DNA from: Ascaphus truei
Lineage: Eukaryota; Chordata; Amphibia; Anura; Ascaphidae
Assembly (NCBI GenBank): GCA_036426205.1
Contig: CM071568.1
Location: 305,679,682-305,743,681, forward strand
Length of the DNA: 64,000 nt
Direction: 5' to 3'
Below are positions 43,611-53,279 of the stretch, one piece after another. The notes under the pieces are model-generated. The model was not told where the DNA came from, made no database searches, and worked only from the letters and a program-made list of their open reading frames with translations. How positions within the stretch are numbered: position 1 is the first letter of the stretch; every line of letters begins with the position of its first letter. Position numbers and translations under genes: made by a program.

Positions 43611-44165
43611 TAAATAGATAAAATAAATTGATGTTGTTTAAAATAAGAAGTATAATTTTTAGAAGTTCCAGTTGGAGAAAACATATAAAAACAAACCCAC
43701 AAATGCACTGCGTGAGTAATAAATGTAGGCCAACTACACACTGACTGAGAAACTTCTGATCTGATGTCAATAAGGGGCGGAGGCAAAATGATAGTAGGCA
43801 TGAAATGACAGTGAGGAGATTCTCACAGCAGCCATTTTGTGTAAAGACCGTATTCATTTCTACATACATAAATATAGCATGTGAAAGCAAATAAATAACA
43901 ATATTTGTAGGCATTCAATGACAGTGAGGAGATTTTCACAGCAGCCATTTTGTGTGAGGGCAGATTAATTTCTACTAAACATATGTTTTTTTTATTCCTT
44001 TTCAGTTAAGCAAATAAATAACAATATGTTTAGGCATTAAATGACAGTTAGTGAGGAGATACTCACAGCAGCCACTTAATATTGTAAAATGTAGATTCAA
44101 CTTATCCCTTTAAGAGATTAACATTCATCTAATATGGATCTCTGTGAATTAGTGAAGAGCATGGT
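43611..44165. repeat. Short dispersed direct repeats
   Basis: 'ggcatgaaatgacagtgaggagattctcacagcagcc' recurs in variants at ~43,798, ~43,911 and ~44,033, spacing ~115 bp. Non-coding. Confidence 0.65.
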
Positions 44166-44168
44166 CTC

Positions 44169-44170
<2 letters not shown>

Positions 44171-44238
<68 letters not shown>

Positions 44239-44254
44239 GTGTGTGTGTGTGTGT
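44171..44254. repeat. (TG)n microsatellite
   Basis: About 40 dinucleotide repeats with one interruption. Confidence 0.97.
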
Positions 44255-44278
44255 TTCTTCAAAACATTTCAAATAGAC

Positions 44279-45470
44279 AACTGTACAGCAGCACAGCACT
44301 GCAAATGCATGTATACTTTAAATATGCAAATTTACAATTACTGCGCGCGCACACACAACTGTGTAATGACGTAGGTTGAACCGAAGGTATTAGACTTCCA
44401 GACAACAGCTCGCAAACCCCCCCTGAGTTTTTACACGGCATTGCAGTATTGCAGACACGAGAATAAAATGCTAATATCACGAGCGTGAAAATAACGCAGT
44501 TCACTCCGGCGAAAACGACAAAAAAAACGCACCTAACCGGGATAATCTGAAAGCCGCTGATCTAGCCGACTTAGACTCAGATCGGCTGCCACTGTACAGT
44601 TTCTGGGTAACCCGCAACCTGGCCCCTTCTACCAAACACACCCTGACAACATTTTACCATAAAATCACCCCCTGAAACTCACGCCCTGCACATCTCCACT
44701 GGTTGGCACTCCTGGACCAGTAAGAATACACATACAGTACATGTTTGTTATACATCAATACATGCCATGATTGGGTTGAAGAGCTGACACTTGCAATTCC
44801 CCAATATGACTCGGGGGCACCCAGCCAGACCAAATACCTTTATTAATGGCCTTGGTACCCCTTCACCATCACAGGTGGTAGCTAAAAGTGACTGTTGCGG
44901 GCAGGGCCTGCCGTGTTCTGTGCTGCACAGAGAAAGACAATAAACCGTTCCGTCTGTCATTATACTCCTGCCGGGTGTGTGATCTTACTGGGGAGAGGTA
45001 ACCGGTTCTACCTGGGAGATCATCTTCACTTCCCTGGACCTATGCAGATGGCGCGCTGCACTGCTAAGGAGAAATGTATGGTATGAACCCCAGAAGCCAT
45101 GTCCTGTGTCCCCACAACCATTGGCAGACAATCTCAGCCCTCCTGTTACCAGCAAGTATCATCCCTACCACGTCATATGGCCAAATCTCCCACGTGGGGG
45201 AAAACATCGTTACTCGGGGATAAGTCCCTGTTACAGTGGTGCTATTGTGGGGACGGGGGTATATGTGTATGTGTGTATTGTGGGGCAAAAGAGGGTATTG
45301 GATGTGCATGTGTGTGGTATTGTGGGCAGGTAGGTAGTGTGTGTGGGGTTTGTGTGTGTGTAGTGTGGGGGGTGTTATTGTGTGTGTTGTATTGTGGGGG
45401 ATGGGAATTGTGTTGTGTGTAGTTTATTGTGAGGAAGTAGTTGTGTGTACACAGGGGTGAGAGTGTGAGA
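44279..45470. repeat. 1.2-kb duplicated segment, copy I
   Basis: Nearly collinear with 47,933-49,110, from 'ctgtacagcagcacagcact' through 'ggtaaccggttctacc' to the GT-rich tail. The copies differ largely by 1-2 base gaps. Non-coding; no domain recognised. Confidence 0.88.
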
Positions 45471-45702
45471 TGAACTTACCAAGGACTCTGCAGGGCTTCT
45501 TTGGGGGTATGCTGTCAGTGCAAGTGTGTGACAGTGAAGTAGGTGTGTGTCAGTGATGTCAGTGTAAGTTTTGGCCAATGACAGTCGTGTGGGCGGTGTG
45601 TGTCACAGTGGGGCGTACCTCTTGGGCAATGACAGTCGGGGTGGCCACGGACCAATCACATTCACCGCAGCTAGTACCAACCTTTGATTTTATATATTAA
45701 GA

Positions 45703-47700
45703 TTACAGTATATATTATTAAATAATATTCTTATAAATGTACATTATTCATGTTTCCCCATGTTTTACAAATGTTTTCTAAATGTTTATCCAATTTCAAT
45801 CTGCCAAAAGAACTTAATAAAGACTGCATTATGTATTATTCATGATTATGTATATATTTTTATTTTTTGGTTCCTGATAAAATAAAATAAATATTTATTC
45901 ACATTCCTGCTAATCATAATCATTGACAACAACCACAACCCCTCCACCCACCCCTACAGTACACCAATGAATAAGAATGAATGACAAAGCAACATGAATC
46001 AGTTAATAGTTTTTTTAACTCTCAATTCTCACAATGCTGTGCAAATCGGATTTACATTTCAAAATCGAGAAGGGATTTTCCAAAGCGTTACCGTAAACAA
46101 AGCCTCAAAGGGTTGGGGGGGGTGGGGTGATTACACGCAGGCGCACTGAGGCTTTGTAGCTCGGCTATGGATGAATTAAGAACACAACGGCAATATTCAG
46201 AAAATTAACGACTCTGTGGAGAGAGGGGGTTGGGTGACTCCTGCGCAGTAAGCAACAAGATCCCATCTCTAAAAGGATTAGAGTACACGAAGGCGCAGTG
46301 AGACGATTGACGTTCGGCTAGGGACGGATTAAAAACAGAATGACTAACTTCAGAAAATTAATGACTCTGTGGAGGTGTCTGTCGATAAGAGTTTGTGTGT
46401 GCGTGGGGGAGGGATGAAGGATTAGTTGTGCAGCAGTTCAAAGAAATAACATACTGTACTGTAGAGTACAGTAATTTCAAAAGGCAGTTCATCATAATAC
46501 TGTAATTTTATCCCTACACCCCCCAATTACAGTACATAAAAAGCACACAAATCAACCATGTGCAGGCAAACGCACAGATTTAATATCATAATATTAAGAT
46601 TGTTTTTGCAGGCTTGTGGATAAAATAACAGTTAAAAAATCATATTTTTTTGGGGGGGGGGGCACTCAAGCAAGCAGGGGTGGGTGAAGTTACAGGCGCA
46701 TGAGCAGGAATAAACTTGCTCCCATCCTAAAGAGGATTACACACAGGCGCATAGAGAGGTGATGCTCAGTGCAAATCAAATCCGAGAAGGGATTTTCCAA
46801 AGCGTTGCCGTAAACAAAGCCTCAAAATTCCCATCTGAAAGAGAATTAGGTGCAGTGAGGCTTTGTAGCTCGGCTATGGACGGATTCAAAACACAATGGC
46901 AAGATTCAGTAAATAACGACTCTGTGGAGAGGTTGGGGTTGGGTGACTCATGCGCAGTAAGCAGCTCCCTTTTAAAAAAGGATCACACACAGGCGCACTG
47001 AGGCTTTGTAGCTCAGCTATGGATGGATTAACAACACAATGGCAAGATTCAGTAAATTAATGACTCTGTGGAGAGGGGGGGGTTGGGTGACTCATGCGCA
47101 GTAAGCAGCTCCCATCTCAAACAGGATTACACACAGGCGCACTGAGGCTTTGTAGCTCGGCTATGGACGGATTAACAACTCAATGGCAAGATTCAGTAAA
47201 TTAATGACTCTGTGGAGAGGGGGGGGGTTGGGTGTCTCATGCGCAGTAAGTAGCTCCCATCTCAAAAAGGATTACACGCAGGTGCAGTGAGGCTTTGTAG
47301 CTCGGCTATGGACGGATTAAGAACACAATGGCAAGATTCAGAAAATTAACGACTCCGTGGAATTTCAAATCCTTGAGGTAGCGTTCGTGGGGGAGGGGGC
47401 TACAGGGTACAGCTGCATGAAGTTCAAAGCTAAAGACATACTTTAATTTCAAAAGGCAGTTCATCATAATAATACACCCCCAAATACAGTACGTAAAAAG
47501 CACACAAATCAACCATGTGCAGTCAAATGCACAGGGTCGCAGTCAAAAGCTACAGCACAGATTGAATATCGTAATACAGTAAGATGGTTTTTGCAGGCTT
47601 GTGGAGAAAAAAATAAAAATAAATTACAATAAAAAAAATTTTTAAATTTTTTTTGGTCACTCACTCAGGCAAGCAAGCAGTGGTGGGCGAAGTTACAGAC
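45703..47700. repeat. Remainder of copy C flank with tandem ~140-bp units
   Basis: 45,703-46,120 matches the copy B flank (38,446-38,880). Then ~7 units containing 'ggctttgtagctcggctatgg' (e.g. 46,146, 46,857, 47,003, 47,149, 47,289) each with 'gactctgtggagagg' and 'ctcatgcgcagtaagcagc'. G-tracts occur in most units. Amplified from the single unit in copy A. Confidence 0.85.
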
Positions 47701-47932
47701 GCATGCACAGTATATTCCTGCTGTCAAGCAGGAATGTGATTGAAACCAGACACACGTTCAAAGGAATGCTGTGGGAGAGATGTACTGCATTGCACAAAAG
47801 ATAAGAAGTTGAAATACCCTGCAGTGCAGTTAATTATCCTGAGCGAGGGGAGAGCGCTGTATATGCCGAAATGTGACACTGTTACAGTACTGTACACGCC
47901 TATGCGTTTCAACAATTTTCAAATGAGACATA

Positions 47933-49110
47933 CTGTACAGCAGCACAGCACTGCAAATGCATGTATACTTTAAATATGCAAATTTACAATTACTGCGCGC
48001 GCACACACAGACTGTGTAATGACGTAGGTTGAACCGCGAAGGTATTAGACTTCCAAGACAACAGCTCGCAAACGCCCCCCTGAGTTTTTACACGGCATTG
48101 CAGTATTGCAGACATCGAGAATAAAATGCTAATATCACGAGCGTGAAAATAACGCAGTTCACTCCGGGCGAAAACGACAAAAAAACGCACCTAACCGGGA
48201 TAATCTGAAAGCCGCGGATCTAGCCGACTTAGACTCAGATCGGCTGCCACTGTACATGTTTCTGGGTAACCCGCAACCTGGCCCCCTTCTACCCAAACAC
48301 ACCCTGACAACATTTTACCATAAAATCACCCCTGAAACTCACGCCCTGCACATCTCCACTGGTTGGCACTCCTGGACCAGTAAGAATACACATACAGTAC
48401 ATGTTTGTTATACATGCAATTACATGCCATGATTGGGTTGAAGAGCTGACACTTGCAATTCCCCAATATGACTCGGGGGCACCCAGCCAGACCAAATACC
48501 TTTATTAATGGCCTTGGTACCCCTTCACCATCACAGGTGGTAGCTAAAAGTGACTGTTGCGGGCAGGGCCTGCCGTGTTCTGTGCTGCACAGAGAAAGAC
48601 AATAAACCGTTCCTGTCATTATACCTCCTGCCTGGTGTGTGATCTTACTGGGGGAGAGGTAACCGGTTCTACCGTGGGAGATCATCTTCACTTCCCTGGA
48701 GCCTATGGCAGATGGAGGCGCTGCACTGCTAAGGAGAAATGTATGGTATGAACCCCAGAAGCCTAGTCCTGTGTCCCCACAACCATTGGCAGACAACTCA
48801 GCCCTCCTGTTACCAGCAAGTATCATCCACTACACGATCAGTAATGGCCAAATCTCCCACGGGGTGGGGGAAACATCGTTACTCGGGGATAAGTCCCTGT
48901 TACAGTGGTGCTATTGTGGGGACGGGGGTATAGTGTGTATGTGTGTATTGTGGGCAAAGAGGGTATTGGATGTGCATGTGTGTGTGTATTGTGGGGCAGG
49001 TAGGTATTGTGTGTGTTTGTGTGTGTATTGTGGGGCAGGGGGTTATTGTGTGTGTGTATTGTGGGGGACGGGGGAATTGTGTGTGTATGTATGTATTGTG
49101 AGGAAGTAGG
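47933..49110. repeat. 1.2-kb duplicated segment, copy II
   Basis: Second copy of 44,279-45,470, following the end of the copy C flank. Its GT-rich tail merges into the microsatellite that follows. It does not extend to the Helitron-like end seen for copy I. Confidence 0.88.
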
Positions 49111-49112
49111 GG

Positions 49113-49165
<53 letters not shown>

Positions 49166-49182
49166 GTGTGTGTGTGTGTGTG

Positions 49183-49233
<51 letters not shown>
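49110..49233. repeat. (GT)n microsatellite
   Basis: Long GT run with three interruptions; frames across it encode Cys-Val or Thr-His polymers and are not genes. Confidence 0.97.
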
Positions 49234-49234
<1 letters not shown>

Positions 49235-49483
49235 TGTCTGTGTGTCTGATTGTTGTGGGATGGGGGGTATTGTGTGCTAACATGGATATACCAAATAAGT
49301 AAACATGGGAAGGATGTTGATCCAGGGAGTAATCTGATTTCCAATTATTGGAGTCAGGAAGGAATGTATTTTTCCCCTTATGAGATATCATTGGATGATA
49401 TTTCATTGGATTTTTTTGTTTGCCTTCCCTGGATTAATATACTGTAAGTACGTATATAGGATACAGTATCTATCGTCTAAATA

Positions 49484-49560
49484 TAATATAGGTTGAACTT
49501 GATGGACGCATGTCTTTTTTCAACCTTATCTACAATGCAACTATATAACCTATGTTCATT
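49484..49560 (+). repeat. Short amphibian-style MITE fragment
   Basis: 'ataggttgaacttgatgga' followed by 'gtcttttttcaacctta': inverted aggttga/tcaacct ends. It is typical of a high-copy frog MITE; a family name is not assigned. Confidence 0.5.
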
Positions 49561-49759
49561 AGCAATTCCTGTGCACAGGATTCTCATATTAAGGGGATCA
49601 TCAATTAAAATTGGGGTTTGCTCCAGATGGACCCAGATCTTAGGGGGAACCTGCTGGATAAACCCCAAGTGATCTTTAGGAAAACCCATACCCTTAAGAA
49701 TATGTAGTCCCCTAGTGCCCGTAAAATGTCTAGAACCCAAAATCAGCTGATTGGATTTC

Positions 49760-50220
49760 TTTCAAGACCAGTGGGTAATTGTACATGTGGGATTGCGCCA
49801 TGTTTAAATATATGGCGCATGATAAGGTGGTGACAGCATCCACCACGGGTAAAGATTACAACATTTCTAGTGTCATTAATTGCAGATCTAGCTTTGTCGT
49901 TTATGTTATTAACTGCCCATGCGGGTTACAATACATTGGGAAAACTATAAGAGCCCTAAAGACCCGCATGGGCGAACAAGTAAATGCCACCCGTCATATT
50001 AGTGAGGGTAGAAAACGACACGGACTAGTACAACACGTTGTTGATAAACATGATGGGATTCCTGATCGTTTATGCTTTAGGGGTCTGGAATTGGTGTCTG
50101 AAGACCGTAGAGGTGGTAATCGTGATCTTAAATTATAACAAAGGGAATAATTTGGGATTTTTACTTATCAGAGTAAAGCGTCTTTTTGGTTTAAATGAAA
50201 TGGTCGAGCTAGGTCTCTTT
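49760..50220 (+). pseudogene. Second Penelope-like GIY-YIG endonuclease remnant
   Basis: Plus-strand frame 49779-50138 with VVYVINCPCGLQYIGKT and LKTRMGEQVN, the GIY-YIG core and following helix. After a stop the frame resumes as QRE..., the usual 'L.qRE..WI..L' tail, degraded. It belongs to a different lineage from the copy at 21,165 judged by linker sequence. No RT segment I could read upstream. Confidence 0.87.
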
Positions 50221-50790
50221 TCTTAAATAATATGTGCTCTATTTTTATTCAGTATTTTGGTTATATGTTTTTCCCTTTTCATACTGTTGTATGTTTTGCG
50301 TGTTTTTTTATATTTTTTTGTTTTGAGGGTTGTTGTTTATAATTTATTGTTGTTTTTAATTGTGTGTTTCTTTATTATATGTTTGATGTATTTATATGTC
50401 ATTGCTTGATTGTTATTAGTTTGGTTGCCTTTATCTGGCTGCCTGATGGGTTTTATGAACTTCCCCCTGACAAAGCGTATGATGCGAAACGCGTAGAGGC
50501 CATTTCACCCTCCCACTGTTACGTCACCACTGTTGCCTTCATTCGGCTGCCGATCAGCTGCCCTGCTAGGAGCCGGCGTCTGCGGGACTTTCCTGGTTAG
50601 GAGGTTGGAAGATTACCTGCCAGGCAATTCGTTTTGTTATGATGTTAAAGCGGCTGTGCCGATGTACCTTATACTTGATGTGAGTTTTATATATTTTGCT
50701 AGTTCTCTATATAAATGACGTATATATTTACCCGTCCCTTCGTTGTGCTACTTCTTGTTTTCATTTTCACAGTATTGCCCCGTTGATCGC
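50221..50790 (+). other. Penelope-like 3' region
   Basis: T-rich then 'ctgacaaagcgtatgatgcgaaacgcg' (50,468-50,494), the kind of GCGAAACGCG box found at Penelope 3' ends, with a degenerate hammerhead-like arrangement. Ends where the tandem 8-kb duplication starts. Confidence 0.5.
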
Positions 50791-51395
50791 GCGAGGATTT
50801 GGAGCAGCAGGAGGGACCCTCACTAAAGTTACCTACTGTATGCCTGGACTCAGCGCGTGTGATTCTATGTGCGCTTGTAAATAAGGCCCAGAACGTTTTA
50901 CTGAAAACACATCTCATGTCCTTGTTTGTGCACCATTAAACATTCACGAGATATTTAAATATATTTAGTTACAAATGCAGACATAATATGTCAGAGTGAA
51001 ATAATTTATTGTTCTGAGCGTCCAGAAAGACAATTCTATAGAAAACCGATATGAAAAGGAATATTTGCAGCTTTATTAAATGCAGAGCAGAACCAAAGCT
51101 TTTTGTAGGGTAAATGTCATGCTAACGCCTCCCCTCTTTAGGACAATGCATGTTTAGCAGGACTGTTAGCTACAGCTGAGTAGAGCAAAGTCGCACCCAG
51201 AATGCATAGCCTGCCGAGACCGGAGACTGCGTGTCGCTGCTACCTTCCCAGCACAGGATTAAGTGGGAACAGGAGGCAGGTGAGCACCAAAAGTTAAAGG
51301 AAATGGAAGAAAATGAGACGTCTCTACAGGTTGGGGCAATAGCTGTAATCTCCATGGCAGACCAATTTTTATGCTTTAAACTCTACTATCCCTGC

Positions 51396-51870
51396 TGTAC
51401 TTCCTCTGGCTGCTGTACTTCCTCTGGCTGCTGTACTTCCTCTGGCTGCTGTACTTTCTCTGGCTGCTGTACTTCCTCTGGCTGCTGTACTTTCTCTGGC
51501 TGCTGTACCTTTCTCTGGCTGCTGTACTTTCTCTGGCTGCTGTACTTTCTCTGGCTGCTGTACTTTCTCTGGCTGCTGTACTTTCTCTGGCTGCTGTACT
51601 TCCTCTGCCTGCTGTACTTCCTCTGGCTGCTGTACTTCCTCTGGCTGCTGTACTTCCTCTGGCTGCTGTACCTTCTCTGGTTGCTGTACTTCCTCTGGCT
51701 GCTGTACTTTCTCTGGCTGCTGTACTTCCTCTGGCTGCTGTACTTCCTCTGGCTGCTGTACTTCCTCTGGCTGCTGTACTTTCTCTGGCTGCTGTACTTT
51801 CTCTGGCTGCTGTACCTTCTCTGGCTGCTGTACTTTCTCTGGCTGCTGTCGTCCTCTGGCTGCTGTACTT
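51396..51870. repeat. Minisatellite, 18-bp unit, about 26 copies (block I)
   Basis: Unit ctgctgtacttcctctgg with c/t variation at two positions. Being 6 codons long it leaves several frames open; on minus it reads PEKVQQ/PEEVQQ repeats. It starts only ~15 bp past the end of tyrosinase exon 4, in intron 4. Confidence 0.97.
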
Positions 51871-51884
51871 GTCGCTCTTTTAAC

Positions 51885-53197
51885 TTCCCTGATATGTTGA
51901 ATATTTGTATCCAAGATCTGTTGACTTCCGGAGGAGATCTTTGTTCCAATAACATGGGAAGTACGGGGTGCAGCACTCTTCGGGGCCTTGTCCTGGCTGA
52001 TCGTTTTCAGGATATGCATTAGGATTTCCATTATATTTGGTTATCCATAACTCAAATATCCTATAACAGAAAGGGAAAGATAACAGATCTGTCTTGCTAT
52101 ATGTGCCAAATAAATACAATATTCTCTACTAACCAACTCTCCACCAACCCTCTCTCCATCAACCTATTCTCCACAAACCTAACCTATCCCACGTTCCATC
52201 TCCCTACTCTCCACCAATTTACCCTCCAATAACCCGCTCTCTACCAGTTTGTTTTCTACCAACCTGCTCTCCAACCAACACTCTATACTTTAACCAGACA
52301 CATGCCCTCTCTTACTCTACTCTTTTACCTAATGTAAACTCTTGAAACTTCAAATAACCGGCTGTTCACTCGAACTGTCTTTACTCTCATCTAAACCTCT
52401 GTTTGCAATCTACTTTCTTCCTGCCTTTCATCCTCACTTGCTCCTAATCCTGACCTTCACTCATACACCTAAACAAACATAGAATTCGACAGCAGAATAG
52501 AGCCACGTGACACGCCTAATTTGCCATTTTCCTGCCTGGTATAAAACCTCAGATCTCCGTCCCTTGTCTTCCTTTCATACTTAGAATATCTTTATATGTA
52601 CACTGGCGACACACTTTATTCGAGCTCGGCTAGTCCCACGAATTCGGGTATACCCGGGTGTATTGAGGTTTATGACTGTTTTCTGCCCGAGTGCATTGAG
52701 GTATTTTCTAGGCAGGGATTGAAGCATTTTATTCCCGCTGGCTGCAATACTGCACAGTATATATATATATATATATACTGCATTACAATTCATGAATTTA
52801 TGCCATCTGGTAGACACGCGAAGCATTGCAGCCTATTAAATCCTAATCATTATCATTTAACACAGCGGTGCGCAAACTGGGGGGCGCGCCCCCTTGGGGG
52901 GGCGCAAGATTATGTAGGGGGGGCGCGGACTGAGTGCGGGGAAACCTGGGGGCGGGCAGAGCACTGTCCGTGCACTGGCTGCTTCCCTGCTGTCTGTGTC
53001 AGAGGGGGCGGGGCCAGAAGCTCCGTGCAGAGACTGCTGCTGCTGCTTCTATGCTGTGTCTGCCTGCAGAGGGGGCGGGGCCTTGCTGCGGGGCCTTCCC
53101 TGCACACAGACAAGCCCTCCTCCTCCTGTCTGTTACCCGCTCGTTTTCTGCAGCACATGGGGGGACCGGAGCAGGTTTAGTTACTCCCTCCCCCAGG

Positions 53198-53279
<82 letters not shown>

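Larger units (their letters stand above)
42294..45702. mobile_element. Inserted 3.4-kb block within copy C (possibly Helitron-derived)
   Basis: Copy C flank matches copy B up to ~42,293 and again from 45,704 (ttacagtatatattattaaa; cf. 38,446), so the block between is an insertion, with ~190 bp of copy B not represented. Its right end, read on minus, is A|TCTTAATATATAAAATC, resembling a Helitron 5' end (TC start, insertion next to A/T). I could not identify a hairpin plus CTRR 3' end at the other side, nor Rep/helicase coding, so Helitron origin is tentative. Confidence 0.45.

Noticed and set aside
42853..43914. 353-codon minus-strand frame
   Set aside because: Runs through tandem 124- and 127-bp units with repeated HxAPTVSVHMAA-like text; no domain, and unit length is not a codon multiple in part.
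44279..45470. Maverick or other viral gene fragments
   Set aside because: No frame of useful length and no motif; similarity is only between the two duplicate copies.
48838..49406. His/Thr-rich frames on minus
   Set aside because: CA microsatellite read-through in two frames; no conserved content.
51231..51365. Possible exon (RIKWEQEAGEHQKL...) on plus
   Set aside because: GT sites are present and both blocks keep it, but no matching acceptor or homologous protein is evident; could be tyrosinase intron 4 sequence.
51369..52031. 220-codon minus-strand frame with PEKVQQ repeats, and overlapping 196-codon SSQRKY frame
   Set aside because: Product of an 18-bp (6-codon) minisatellite that leaves frames open. 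The non-repeat start is the tyrosinase exon 4 read in the wrong frame.
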